A model generated the notes under the pieces. That model was not told the DNA's origin, did not search any database, and worked only from the letters and a program-made list of their open reading frames with translations. A program made the position numbers and the translations under genes. A stretch of DNA of 64,000 nucleotides from Antennarius striatus (lineage: Eukaryota > Chordata > Actinopteri > Lophiiformes > Antennariidae): NCBI RefSeq assembly GCF_040054535.1, contig NC_090792.1, forward strand, positions 1,845,001 through 1,909,000. Direction: 5' to 3'. Shown here piece after piece: positions 11,801 to 28,559 of the stretch (positions are counted from its first letter, which is position 1; every line of letters begins with the position of its first letter).

Positions 11801-12223
11801 TATAATTAATATTCATATTTTTTTTAAATTATTTTGATTCCCAGTCATTATCGGACTGAATTTTATTTTTTATGTCATGACTTTTGTGAATGCGACACAG
11901 ATAAGACATTTACTAAAGCGATTTCATTCTGGTTGGTGCTTACTTTCTCTTTTTATCATTTACTTCATTTTATACAATTGATTATGGGATTAATAAGGTA
12001 TTTATCTATTTCTCTTACATCAAACTCAACATTGCTGTGATTTGTTGGTGTCTGAAGTCACTGATCAGGTGTCACCAGGTTTGATCTGATTTGATCAGTC
12101 GTGTCGCCAACATGGATCATTTCTGGGTTCATAGATCCTCCCTGACAAAACACCTGAAATAACCAGTTCCCTCTGAACACTGTGATCACACTGTGGCCTA
12201 TCACTTGTTCACATGCTCTATAG
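11801..12223. other. Gap between copy 1 promoter and tubulin arm
   Basis: A/T-rich sequence with no gene, repeat family or RNA seen. Confidence 0.4.
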
Positions 12224-12838
12224 CCAATTAGTTTCTGATTATTCAATTAATGCTGAATCATGAATGACATTTAGACACGAGGAGCTGATCAAATATTTCA
12301 TTCTCAACGTTAAAATTAGCAATGGAAAGAAGGTTGTTACGAAATCTTGCTTTCAGTCTTCAAATCCGGTCAGACCAGCAGACAGCTGGAGCAAAACAAA
12401 CCTGGACGTTTGAGCAGGTCCACCAAGTTACGTGATAAAGTGAATAAAGGTTCTGTACAGATAGAGGTTCTCCATCTCGAAACGTTTTCACTCATAGAAA
12501 TCCACACAGTGCAGCACCGATTAATTAAAGCTTTATTAGAATCCAATATTTTTGGTGTCAAACTCTCCACACCAACAACGCAGCAGTCAGGCCTTCCTGA
12601 CACGGAAGACTGGGAGAAGAACAGACAGACAGAAAACAGAAAATCTGACAAACATTAACATCCAAAAGACAACATTGAAAAAGACTCAAAACCACTGCAG
12701 CTGCTCAGGCTGGACAACGAAACATTCACCTGAACAAAATGGAATGAAGCTAATCATCAATAACGCAGAACTACTTTGAACCATTTGTCCAGCCTTAACT
12801 TTTGCATAGTCTGAAAAAAAAAAAAACACGGTAAACAT

Positions 12839-15366
<2,528 letters not shown>

Positions 15367-15473
15367 TTTGGTGGAAACTTCCCGACTTGAACGCAACAAG
15401 AGCCTGAGACGCTTCCTGAACACAACTCCAACGGTCTGACTCAGGCTGGCGCGAGCCTCGCTCTGACTCACTT

Positions 15474-15600
15474 CCAATCAAAGCCACTGGACACCGGAGG
15501 TGTCAATCAAACCTGAGGACACACCTGATTGGCTGGTAAACTTCTATCGGGTTTCTGATTGGATAGTCCAAAGTAGGTTCCGTTGCCTCGGCGACTTTGA
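15474..15600 (-). promoter_or_regulatory. CCAAT-box promoter of the left tubulin
   Basis: Inverted CCAAT boxes (ATTGG on the plus strand) lie at 15528-15532 and 15558-15562, about 165-195 bp upstream of the start codon. They match the two CCAAT boxes of the right copy in sequence and spacing. No TATA box is clear. Confidence 0.6.
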
Positions 15601-15766
15601 AAAAGAATGCGACACAAGCGCGTTGCTGCACAGACCCGCCTAACGACCAGCGTGTGTCAGAGAAACCGACAGGAATCCTGGCGGAGGTTCTGTTCCACCG
15701 ACATCACCAACGCAACCTGTTTGCGGCTCGACTCCTTCACTCAATATCTGCTGTCTAGTGGTTTAA

Positions 15767-16134
15767 ATATTATAACATGAAGTGAAAACAAATGTGACTC
15801 AAGTGGTTCAATTTTGTTTATCAGCATAACCATTTAAGTCCAGATTATGACACATTTATTGTCCATCTGATGGCGCAGCGGGGCGAATGAAACGAGCTTT
15901 GAAAGCCTGAGACCTTTTTCGGAATCTCAACTCGTTCTGTGTGGAGGCTTCGAGAGGAGGGGGCGTGTCCGCGAGAGCGTAACGAGGCTCGCTTCATTTG
16001 GGGGAGGAGCCGAAAATGATGACGTCCGAAGCCTCGTTGCCCGGCTGATACCACGTGATGTATTCAGTGGTTCGGACTTTGTCGCGAGTTTTGTCAGTGA
16101 AAAGACTCAAGACTCTATTCAGAATGTGTTTGTT
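15767..16134. other. Spacer with a possible transposon-end sequence
   Basis: The stretch around 15870-15960 (GATGGCGCAGCGGGGCGAAT, then several GAGGCTTCGA / GAAACGAGC-like motifs) loosely resembles 28440-28560. Both look like remnants of one dispersed element, but no family is identified. No gene. Confidence 0.35.
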
Positions 16135-17720
16135 TGATGGAGAGTTTGACGTCACGTGTGTGTGAACCGTGTTCTCGTGTTTGTGTGTTACGTGTTCGTT
16201 TTTTGGGCCATCCTGTGTTTATAAGCCCAAATTCTGCTGCTGCACACTACGCAGAACCGATGGTCTGCTTTATTCCCATGGATAACCACAACAGGAGCAG
16301 CAGCTGCCCACAACAGGAAGTGAGGTGCATTTGTTTGTAGACAGGCTTGAGAAGATGCATGGCCTCCCCAGTACCCAGGTCCAGTGGATGGCACAACCCT
16401 CCGATAATTCCTTAACAGGAAGGGGAACTTTGAATAGTCAAGCCACGTCTGACTATAAATCATGTTTCATCATCGTGCTGGTAAAATGGCCTGGAAGTGT
16501 TCACAATACTTGTGTGTTTGCCAACAGTGTCGTCAATGATGTCCCCAAAAGTGGAAAAATTCCTCTATGTACAAGACCAATAGTGGACAACCAGTCCTGG
16601 TTTACATTTTGGGCGATCCAGCCTATCCCCTGCTGCCATACCTAACGAATGAATCTAATAATGGAGGAAGTACAGCTCAGGAGCAGTGTTTTGGGCTGTC
16701 CTTGTGCAGAGCTCGTATGGTGATAGAGTGTGCCTTGGACGGCTTAAGGCCCGTTTTGGAGCTTTGAGGAGAGCTATGGAGATTAACCTACAAGAACTGC
16801 ATTATTTATGCATGTTTTGTGGTGCATAATTACTGTGAGGCTACTTAAGACACGCTGGATGACAACTGTGTCGCTGAAGCCATCCAGGACAAGAACAGCC
16901 AGCCAGCCTCAGATGTCAGCAGAGACAGCCTGACAAGTGAATGAAGGGTCGAGTCCTCACCCGGTACCTGGATCCACAAAACAGACAATGATGGGAGAGA
17001 ATAATGTGGGAAGAAGACATGTTTAAAGTTGCACACATAGTTCAGTTCAATAGTTATATAAATTTTGTTAGTTTATTAATAATGTCAACTCAGTTACAAG
17101 GTGTCATATTACACACATTGCTTTGGAAAAACTACTTGTTTTTCAAAAATGTCAAACTTGTTGCTTTTTTCGCATAAACTGGATAAATCACAAAATACAG
17201 CAGTTAAACTGTAATAATATTGGTCACAGTACAAAGAAAACGGTTTCCCACAGGCTCAAACCAATTACTTCTTTACAGTATTGAACAAAATGTATAACAT
17301 AAACATTAATAAAAACTTATAGCTCTGCTGCATCATCACTCGACAGGGCTTGGGTATCGGAACATCCTGTGAGCCCTGTGTTTGCAGGAGTTGTTCTGGA
17401 GCGAGGTACATCCTGTGAGCCCTGTGTGTTCCTCTGACAGCAAAGGTGTTGTTTGAGAGTGAATTGAACGCTTGGTTTAGATTGACTAATTGTGGAGACG
17501 TTGTGTGTGAAACCTGCCCTCCTGCTACATAAGGCATGCAGTATGAAGGCTGTGGCAGAGGAGATTGAATAGCTTGTCTTAACAGAGACACACCTTCAGC
17601 AATGGATGAATTTAGTATATTGAGGGAATTGATGATTTTAGCAAAATTATTATTCCACCGTTTTTCTGATCTCTCAAAGATCTCCAGAAAACTCTCCTGC
17701 GTACGTCGATCCTCTTCCAT
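16135..17720. mobile_element. PIF/Harbinger DNA transposon, degraded, two divergent genes
   Basis: Plus strand 16450-16900 encodes the C-terminal DDE nuclease of a Harbinger transposase in broken frames (WPGSVHNTCVFANS, VYILGDPAYPLLPYL, STAQEQCFGL, then RLKARFGALRRAM-like). Minus strand 17720-17265 encodes a 151-residue open frame (MEEDRRTQESFLEIFERSEK, RWNNNFAKIINSLN) like the C-terminal part of the Myb/SANT-like second protein of these elements. A transposase gene plus a SANT-like gene is the family hallmark. The transposase is frameshifted and lacks its N-terminal part, so it is non-autonomous today. Exact ends and TSD were not fixed. Confidence 0.8.
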
Positions 17721-17999
17721 TGCTTGACGACAAACGCAGAGCTTTCTGATTGGATAGAATTTGGGGAAATACTGCCACCGTGTGGTTTGGCGTGCTCATT
17801 GACGTCTTCAGAAACGCATGTGTGCCAGGGGTTTCACTCGTTTTCATTCCATTTCATGGCTGTTCTAAAAGGACCAAATATAATAAAATAAATTTAACTA
17901 AATGTAACTCAATGTGATGTAAAATAAATGTAACTATTCCTTAATGTTAAATAACTCTGAATTTACTTATTCATGTCAAAAACATCACAGTCCACTTCA

Positions 18000-18552
18000 G
18001 GTCCACTTCACTCACTGAAACTGAACCGATGGAGGAACAAACACACCAACAGCATTAAATCAAGTCAAGTTATCTGCTTCAGTTATAGCAGGTAACTACG
18101 CCTGGTGACCTCGGATTACGTTGAAACAATACCATCCATCCATCCATTTATCCATCATCAACCGCTTATCCGGGGCCGGGTCTCAGCAGGGATGCCCATA
18201 CTTCCTCTCCCCAGACCCGTCCTCCAGCTCCTCCGGGGGGAGCCCAAGGTGTTCCCAGGCCAGCCGAGAGACATAGTCCCTCCAGGGTGTCCTAGGTCTA
18301 CCTCGAGGTCTCCTCGCCCGGAGAACCTCCCCAGGGAGGCGTCCAGGAGGCAACTGGAACAGATGCCCGAGCCACCTCAGCTGGCCAAAAATATATCACG
18401 TGACAAGTAAGGACCAATCATTAAATGGCTCCTTTTTACAGGACCAAATGTCTCTCTGACGTCATTGAGACGATTTAAAGTTTTGATGCTTTTAGGCTTT
18501 AATGTCTATGAAAGTCAGTTCAGGCGTCCAGAACCAAATCACTTCCAGCACA
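18000..18552 (+). promoter_or_regulatory. Upstream block of coiled-coil copy 2, interrupted by a LINE
   Basis: Homologous to the upstream regions of copies 1 and 3 (TTATAGCAGG, then GTTGAAACAATA, then CCAATCATTAAA). It keeps a CRE octamer TGACGTCA at 18457-18464 but has lost the NRF1-type palindrome. A LINE 3' fragment (18131-18395) splits it. Confidence 0.5.
18131..18395 (-). mobile_element. LINE 3' fragment
   Basis: On the minus strand this is the end of the RT ORF of the family at 20081-20839 (…ARPRTPWRDYVSRLAWE-like), with a 3' tail of ATGG units (CCATCCATCCATCC on plus at the left end). It is inserted in the promoter block of coiled-coil copy 2, since the flanks are continuous in copy 3. 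Confidence 0.75.
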
Positions 18553-19361
18553 ATGCGAAAAAGAAAGTCCAGAGTCCAGGGAGCATCTGTCGTATCCGAG
18601 CGTCCGATGATTGAGTCTCAGACGACTCCTGAAAACTAATAAAACTAACAACTGTTAAGGAGGAAAACGTACCGGCCACAGCCAAGGACCTGGGCGAGGC
18701 ACAGGAGCAGATGGCAGAGGGGGGTCAGGACATCAACGCTGTTGATGGCGAGTTCCGTGACCTCAAGGTGAAATACGAAAAGGTCACAATGGCGTTGGAC
18801 GAGCTGCAGAAGAAGCAGGCGGAGCTGGAGCTGGAGAGCAGAAGCAAAGAGGAGCAGATTGCTGCTCTTCACCAGAGCCTCCACTCCCAGACAGAAAGAC
18901 AGGAGAAGATCCTTCAGGAGCACAAGGAGGAGGTGACCCGGCTCAAAGACCTTCTGGAGAAGAAGGAGCTGGAGCTCACCAAGGCCAACCGGCGTGCCAG
19001 AAAACACAGGGAGACGTTGTACGAGCTGGACGACACCAAGCTGGCTCTGCAAGCCGTCCGAGATGAACACCTCACCTGTGAGGAGCAGAAACGACTGCTG
19101 ATGGAGGACATGGAGCGCCAGCGGGAGAAGGCCATCAATAGAGAGGAGCAGCTAATGGAGATGCTCACCCAGATCCAGGAGGTCTTTACCAGACAGCTGG
19201 CTGAGCAGAAGGAGAAGATGGAGAAACAGCTGGTTGAGGAGAAGGAGAAGGTGGAGAAGGAGCAGACAGTTGATGTGAGAGAGGAGGTGCAGGAGGAGAG
19301 GGAGGTTCAGTCGTCCGAATAGGAAGGCATCCTGCCACAGGTGAGCCTTCTCATTCTAGAG

Positions 19362-19958
19362 CACATGTGTCAAACGCAAGGCCTGTGGGGGGCCAAATGT
19401 GGCCCCCCAGATCATTTAATGTGGCCCGCGAGTGCATAAACGGTCAGTGTCTAAAAATAAATAGGTAAAAAGCGTCCTTTCACCAGAAACTACATTTCCC
19501 ACAATGCAGTAATTCAGCCCATTTTAACTCTGACAAAATCTTTTTGAACAAAGTTAACGTCCTAACTTGTGTTTGATGTTGTTTTTCTTTTTTTACTTGG
19601 ATAGTTTGATCCTTGATTGATGGTGTTACAGCGATCCCTTGTTACTTGCGGTTAATACGTTCCAGGAACCATCCCCAAAAAACAAATTTCACGATATAGC
19701 GACAAACTATTTTATTATAAAATAAATAGTTTGTGTTGACGTGCGAATGCACGAGGCATTACTGTATAAGGGTTTCATAACCTGACAAAGTAAAAGGTTT
19801 TATGTTTTAACAGAGTTATTTTACATTAAGACGTAGTTACATTTATGTTACATTTATGTTACATTGCGCTGAGTTACATTTAGTTACATTATTTAGTTAC
19901 ATCTGGCCCTTTGAAGATAACCATGACGCTGATGTGCGTCTCAGTGAAAATCAGTTTT
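19362..19958 (+). mobile_element. hAT-like non-autonomous element, near full length
   Basis: Begins CACATGTGTCAAACGCAAGG and ends with TCTGGCCCTTTGAAGATAAC followed by CAGTGAAAATCAG. A truncated relative is at 4342-4650. A second small element (19627-19766) is nested inside. It sits in intron 3 of coiled-coil copy 2. Confidence 0.65.
19627..19766. mobile_element. Tigger/pogo-like MITE nested in the hAT-like element
   Basis: TIR-like ends TACAGCGATCCC and GCATTACTGTA with TA at each border, and CGGTTAATACGTTCCAGGAA inside. A longer relative is at 59009-59296. The surrounding hAT-like sequence resumes after it (compare 4342-4650). Confidence 0.7.
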
Positions 19959-20080
19959 TTCTAAAGTCTCCAGGTTTTACCTGCAGTTTGTCACTGAAGA
20001 TTAGGGGGCCATATATTTAGTTGCTATGGTTACAGCAGGGGAGGGGGGGCAGTGAGGCCCCTGAACCCACACCAAGACCT

Positions 20081-20839
20081 CTCCATCCATCCATTCATCC
20101 ATCCATCCATCCATTCTTCCCCAACTGCTTATCTGGGGTCGGGTCGTGGGGGCATCAGTCTCAGGAGGGATGCCCATACTTCCCTCTCCCCAGACACGTC
20201 CTTAAGTTCCTCTGGGGGGGGGGAGCCCGAGGCGTTCCCAGGCCAGCCAAGAGACATAGTCCCTCCAGCGTGTCCTAGGTCTTCCCTGAGGTCTCTTCTT
20301 GGTAGGACATGCCTGGAACACCTCCCCAGGGAGGCGTCCAGGAGACCTCTGAAATAGATGCCCGAGCCACCTCAGCTGGCACCGCTGGGGGTGCAGGAGC
20401 AGCGGCTCTACTCCGAGCTCCTCCCTGGTGACTGAGCTCCTCACCCTATCTCTAAGGGTGCGCCCAGCCACTCCATGGAGGAAACTCATTTCAGCCGCTT
20501 GTATCCGGGATCTTGTCCTTTCCCAAAGGTCATGACCCAAAGTTCATGACCATAAGTGAGAGTAGGAACGTAGATTGACCGAGTGGGATGAGGATCAGCA
20601 CCTCCGAATCCGAGGTCACTGGAAGAGGGCAGTCTGCCCTTTTCAGATCAGTGGAGAGTCTTTACCCCAAGTGGAGGAGTTTAAGTATCTTGGGGTTTTG
20701 TTTACAAGTGAAGGAAGGACGGAACGTGAGATTGACAGACGGATTATTGCAGCTTCTGCAGCGATGCAGTCGTTGTAGGTTGTTGTGGTGAAGAAGGAGC
20801 TGAGTCGTAAAAGAAGCTCTTGATTTACCTGTCGATCCG
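20081..20839 (-). mobile_element. LINE with 5' inversion (twin priming) and 11-bp TSD
   Basis: Flanked by the direct repeat CACCAAGACCT at 20070-20080 and 20840-20850. The minus strand from about 20572 to 20081 encodes the RT C-terminal part (TLTYGHE, WERTRSRIQAAEMSFL, RWRDYVSWLAWERLG) ending in an ATGG-unit tail. The plus strand from about 20575 to 20839 encodes the preceding part of the same RT in inverted orientation (PQVEEFKYLGVLFTSEGR, EREIDRRI). The two pieces abut at the same point of the element (YLSI / SIYVP). Inactive. Confidence 0.85.
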
Positions 20840-21189
20840 CACCAAGACCTTTGGAGATTAAATCGAACTACTCTCTCTCTCTATTCAGGAGCTCCAGAAA
20901 AAGAAGCCAATAGGAAGAACAGGAAGACGCTCCTGGGCTCATCTGTAAAAGACCCATCTGACCGTGATCCTTGACCCCCAGCGCTTCTCTAAAGCCAAAC
21001 TACTTCTCTGTCTTTCTTGACCCGTGATATCTATTTCTTAAATGAAAAATTAAAATGAATAAAAAACAACTCAATTCACCTTTAAGTGAGGATGACTACC
21101 ACTTTTCCTCAGAAACACATAGAAAACATTAAAAAACAAAGAAAGGAATGAACCAGGTTTGAACGTGAAGTGAAAAAAATTCAACTGAA

Positions 21190-22490
21190 TTCAATTCAAA
21201 AACCTTTTTTGTCCCCAAGGGGCAATTGAAAGCACATAAAGCAGTAAAACACAAAAAAAACAGAAATGGACATAATAAACACGTATGTGCAATGAGCTAA
21301 TAAATACAGTATTTTCCGCACTATATGGCGTACTGGATTATAAGGCGCACCTTCAATGAATTGTTTATGTTATAATTTATTTAATATAAGGTGCACCGGA
21401 TTATAAGGCGCATATAATAAAAAAATATATAGATTTTTTAAAAACTAGTGGCTGTAGTTGCGCTATCTGTCCACTAGATGGCGCATTCATGACTGTGAGT
21501 GCCTTTAGTCAGCTGTGAACGGTCCTATTGTTATGTCAAACTTTATCAATAGAATTGTTGAAAATTCCCAATGTTTTGCTACGTTTATCGTAGCCGGTCA
21601 CAGGCTGCTCTGACGTCACACAGCAGGAGTGAGAGTCGGCACTTCGGCGACGCCCCTTGACTACCGTTGTTAGGGGGCGGAGTACGGCCTGAATACTGTC
21701 TGAGGGCGCCCCCTGGTGACAGAGCACCATGACTGCCGGCCAGACTGCCGGCTTTTTTTCAGCGATCTTGTTTTTAACCAATACAGTATTAATATTAATA
21801 TTAATCCATATACAAGGCGCATTGGATTATAAAGCGCACTACGGGATTATGAGAAAATTATATGCTTTTAGGTGCGCCTTATAGTGCGGAAAATACTGTA
21901 TATAAAAAAACATAAAAAATTGTAATATAAAACTAAAGATATCATAATGGCAACATTATGTCTGTTGTTATGAACAGTGTAAACATTAACAGTGTAAACA
22001 TAAACAGTGACATAAACAGGTATACAGTTACAGGTAAACACAGAAACTGAAGGGAGATTCAGGAGGAGTTTGGGTGGTTGACAGCTTTGCGAACCAAGAT
22101 AGCTTTTCTCCTCTGTGTTCTGCAGTAGAGCATATGAGGAGTCCTACAGGATTTTATTGGCCAGCTGGAGCGTTTGTTGCTCATGGATGGAGGAGAGGGA
22201 TCTGGTTGGAAGTCCAATGATCTCAGAACAGATGTTTGTGATCTTCTCCAGGTGGATTCTGTTCTGGAGGCTGACGGAGTTGAACAAGCAAGTCATGGAG
22301 AATGTGGAGAAGTTCTCAATGAAGGAGTAATAGATAGCCAGCAGGAGGTTTTTGCAGACTTCATAGGAATTGAGTTTCCTCAGGAGGTACTGTTAACATT
22401 TCCTGAGGATCTCCTCTGTATTAGAAGATAATTTCAGCAGGTTATCAAAAGAAGTGCCCAGATATTTATACTCCTCCACCTGCTCCAGGA
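21190..22490 (-). mobile_element. LINE RT C-terminal fragment, split by a MITE
   Basis: Minus-strand translation from 22490 to about 22080 gives broken RT C-terminal sequence (YKYLGTSFDN, LLRKLNSYEVCKNLL, YYSFIENFSTFSMTCLFNSV, LEKITNICSEIIGLPTRSLS). The left end (TTTTTTGTCCCCAAGGGGCA) resembles the 3' tail of fish L2/Rex-like LINEs. The element is interrupted by the MITE at 21305-21900. The family is different from the one at 20081-20839. Confidence 0.7.
21305..21900. mobile_element. TACAGTATTTTCC-type MITE, longest copy
   Basis: Terminal inverted repeats TACAGTATTTTCCGCACTAT and ATAGTGCGGAAAATACTGTA are near perfect, followed by GGATTATAAGGCGCA motifs at both sides. The roughly 450-bp interior has no convincing protein. 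It is nested in a LINE fragment. Confidence 0.85.
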
Positions 22491-22499
22491 TTCCTCACA

Positions 22500-22515
22500 C
22501 ACACGTGTGTGTGTG

Positions 22516-22605
<90 letters not shown>

Positions 22606-22606
22606 A
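22500..22606. repeat. Interrupted (GT)n followed by (GGAT)n
   Basis: About 100 bp of GT repeat with a few TTTG interruptions, followed at 22617-22640 by GGAT units that abut the 22642-23096 duplicate. Confidence 0.9.
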
Positions 22607-22641
22607 GACGGATGTGATGGATGGATGGATGGATGGATGGA

Positions 22642-23096
22642 GGTTGTCATTTGTCATTAAGGTTCACATGAGAATGTCCTTCAAATCAAAGATCGATCAC
22701 GGACGACAGAATTGAATTGTATCAGAGATGCTGATCTGACATGCACCAGTGTATTGCTCATGATTTATGCATTAATCAAAAACTCAATGTACTGTATTTT
22801 AAACCACACACATCATGGTTATAACACAGGACACCTCAGGTTCAGGGCTGGGAGAAGCGTTGTGCTACTAGTCTGGGATGCTTCTGCTCATCCAAAGGTA
22901 AAAAAAATCCCCAAATACAAAGTTTCCTCAAATAATGAATGAAAGGCAAGTAGACAAAGAAATAAGGAGTAAATCTCTGGCTTGTGAATGGAGATAATCC
23001 TCATTTACATACAAAGTCAAATGGGATATAGGAGGGAACGCTGCTGAGAGGGAAACATGGCCACACAGGATGACGACCATGAAAGAGCAACAACAT
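22642..23096 (-). repeat. Right member of the 455-bp inverted duplicate pair
   Basis: Reverse complement of 6820-7274 with few differences. It lies downstream of coiled-coil copy 2 just as its partner lies downstream of copy 1, tying these two copies together as one inverted duplication. Confidence 0.85.
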
Positions 23097-24300
23097 GCGG
23101 TAATTACATAAATAGAAACCAAACAAAGATGAGTCTCCATCATGACCTCAATTCTAAAAATTTGGAAAAAGTGCTGAAAAATAACAAAACAAAGTAGTAT
23201 AATCATTTACAAATGAAATAAATTCAAAGGAAAACAGTTCAAGCAAGAAGGTTCTAGGTTTGATTCCCTTGTGTACTGAATCTGAATGTTCTCATCGTGT
23301 CCGAGGGGTTCTGTGTGGTTCTTCGGTTTCCTCCAAGGTATTACAACACAGGTTTAAACATGGACACTAGGACACCAAAGAAAAAAACAATATATACTAA
23401 ATCAATTTTACTGTCTTTGCAGACGATGCACGGATGTACGTACAAAGTGTATATCCACATTTAAGTGAATGTATCCAGAGGCGACTGAATTGCATAAGAG
23501 GGAGATCAAACCAGTAGATTACATGTAAACGAGGAGGAAAACTATCTCATCCTATCCCACTTTTACTCCTGGCAAATTTACATCTGCTCTTGTCGGCCTT
23601 TGGGTTGCTTTGCTTGCTGGATAAGCAAGTTGATTGTCCCCTGTTTGTAAAGGTAAAAGTAAAAAAAAAAAGTCAAATTAAACTCCAAAATTTATGACCC
23701 ACTATTTTTTAGAAATAAAAATCATGTTTCTACATGAAAAATCTGAAAGTTGCACATTTTGCTATAATGCTCCTTAGAATTCTCTAATAAAACAACAGGC
23801 ATGGAGGTGACGTATTCAGAAGTGCCAAAGTGAACAGCGTGAACAGATTTTATCTGGTGAACATATTCTGTACAGGTTCTCCACTCACAATATAACAGGA
23901 GGGAAAACAGGTTTTCTGTGATGCAATGATGACGATTCGTATCCTCAAGCACTTTCCATAAACACACACCTCCTGCTGGAACAAGAAGTGTGTGTTACTG
24001 ACACATGATAAGCCCTCGGAGGCCTTCCAGCTTTCAAATATTGGAACTTAAAAGATAATCTGCACAACACATATAATTTAAAATGGAACAAAAGGTAGCT
24101 GAAAACTCAATGTCATTGTCTGTAAGGGCTTCAGCTGAAATAAACAGTTTTTGTGAGTCATTTCTTTGATCAATTTGAAACAGATCTATTGTGGATTTAT
24201 TTTTTTTGTAAAGTCAATTTAATTCTGAAGTAAAATACATTTAACTTTCGATTAAACTTTTTCCCCATTGTAGAATAAATGGCAGATGTTGTTCCAGCTC
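23097..24300. other. Intergenic stretch left of the right tubulin arm
   Basis: A SINE/LINE-tail-like piece lies at about 23240-23345 (GGTTCTAGGTTTGATTCCC, then GTTCTTCGGTTTCCTCC). The rest is A/T-rich with no gene or RNA seen. Confidence 0.4.
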
Positions 24301-24504
24301 TTAAACCACTAGACAGCAGATATTGAGTGAAGGAGTCGAGCCGCAAACAGGTTGCGTTGGTGATGTCGGTGGAACAGAACCTCCGCCAGGATTCCTGTCG
24401 GTTTCTCTGACACACGCTGGTCGTTAGGCGGGTCTGTGCAGCAACGCGCTTGTGTCGCATTCTTTTTCAAAGTCGCCGAGGCAACGGAACCTACTTTGGA
24501 CTAT

Positions 24505-24539
24505 CCAATCAGAAACCCGACAGAAGTTTACCAGCCAAT
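24505..24539 (+). promoter_or_regulatory. Two CCAAT boxes of the right tubulin promoter
   Basis: CCAAT at 24505-24509 and 24535-24539, about 165-195 bp before the ATG at 24701. They are mirrored in the left copy. Confidence 0.6.
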
Positions 24540-24700
24540 CAGGTGTGTCCTCAGGTTTGATTGACACCTCCGGTGTCCAGTGGCTTTGATTGGAAGTGTG
24601 TCAGAGCGAGGCTCGCGCCAGCCTGAGTCAGACCGTTGGAGTTGTGTTCAGGAAGCGTCTCAGGCTCTTGTTGCGTTCAAGTCGGGAAGTTTCCACCAAA

Positions 24701-27229
<2,529 letters not shown>

Positions 27230-27564
27230 ATGTTTACCGTGGGTTTTTTTTTTTCAGACTATGCAAAAGTTAAGGCTGGACAAATGGTTCAAAGTAGTTC
27301 TGCGTTATTGATGATTAGCTTCATTGCATTGTGTTTCCATGATAATTCTGGGTAAATTCATCTGCATCCGGTAAATGTTTCGTTGTCCAGCCTGAGCGGC
27401 CGCAGTGGTTCTGTGTCTTTTGAATGTCTTCTCTTTTGGATGTTAATGTTTGTCAGATGTCCTCTTTTCTCTCTGCCTGTTCTTGTCCCAGTGTCTTCAT
27501 GTTCAGTCTCTTCAGTTTGTTTTCCAAGCTTCAGGTTAAAATGGGCTGCATGCTGTCAAATTAA

Positions 27565-27570
27565 AATAAA
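27565..27570 (+). terminator. Proximal poly(A) signal of the right tubulin
   Basis: AATAAA about 336 bp after the stop codon. The homologous segment is deleted in the left copy. A second AATAAA at 27860-27865 is shared by both copies. Confidence 0.65.
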
Positions 27571-28559
27571 GTTTTCTTATTACTGTAGAAACACTAGCCT
27601 CTCTGTTGGCCCATTAGCACTATAGGTGGAAGGAAACAATCACATTTTGATCTGGGAGTGCCCCAAGAAAATATGCTGTATTTGTGACAGAATGTAGCGC
27701 TGACCGGTTTAAGCACTGCTTGAGTTGTTTGATAAGTAAAACTAGATTTCATATCAAAGCTTTCAGAAACTAAAGCTCTGATCAGCACGAGACGTGTCAG
27801 GAAGGCCTGACTGCTGCGTTGTTGGTGTGGAGAGTTTGACACCAAAAATGTTGTGTTCTAATAAAGCTTTAATTAATTGGTGCTGCACTGTGTGGATTTC
27901 TCCGAGTTAAAACTGACATTAACATTTGAGATACAGAATCTATGTATCTATACAGAACCTTCATGCACCTTGTCATGTAACTTGTTGGACCTGCTCAAAC
28001 ATCCAGGTTTGTTATGTTTCAACTGTCTGCTGGAAACCGGATTTGAAGACCGAGAGCACGTTTTGTAACAACCTTCTTTCCATTGCTAATTCTAAAATAT
28101 TGAGGATGAAATATTTGATCAGTTCATGTTTAAATGTCATTCATGATTCAGCATCAATTGAAGAATCAGAAACTAATCGTGAAATTATGAAGAGAAAGTG
28201 ATCACCAACCAGAATGAAACCACTTTATTAAATGTCTACCCGTGTGTCATTCACAAAGGTCATGGGATAAAAGAAAATTCAGCGTCTGATAAGGACTTGA
28301 AGTTAAATCCAACTTTTTAAAATAACTTCTGTTCATCCTCCACACACTGAGTGTATTAATGGAAGACAGGTCAGGCTGCATGATGGGTGAAGACATCCAG
28401 ACACGCTGAGGCTTCGGAGCGGGTCCTCAAACCCACGATGGGGGCTTGTGTTGATGGCACAGCAGAGCAAATGAAACCAGCTTCGGTCCACGTGTGAACG
28501 ACTGATGGAAAGCTTCACGGGGCTTCAACTCGTCACCAGCTTCAGCTCCCAGAAGGCAC

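Larger units (their letters stand above)
18553..20948 (+). pseudogene. Coiled-coil gene copy 2, pseudogene
   Basis: Exon 1 starts at 18553 (MRKRKSRVQGASVV), but a deletion fuses it after TTPEN to the end of intron 2. This brings TAA TAA directly in frame and removes the rest of exon 1 and all of exon 2. Exon 3 (18660-19340) is otherwise well kept (KYEKVTMALDELQKKQ, about 200 coiled-coil residues), with two 11-residue units, but has an in-frame TAG at 19320-19322 just before its donor. Exon 4 (20889-20948) reads ELQKKKPIGRTGRR and stops early. Intron 3 is swollen by a hAT-like element with a nested MITE and by a LINE. An internal ATG at 18711 could still open 203 codons, so a shortened product cannot be excluded. 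Confidence 0.75.
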
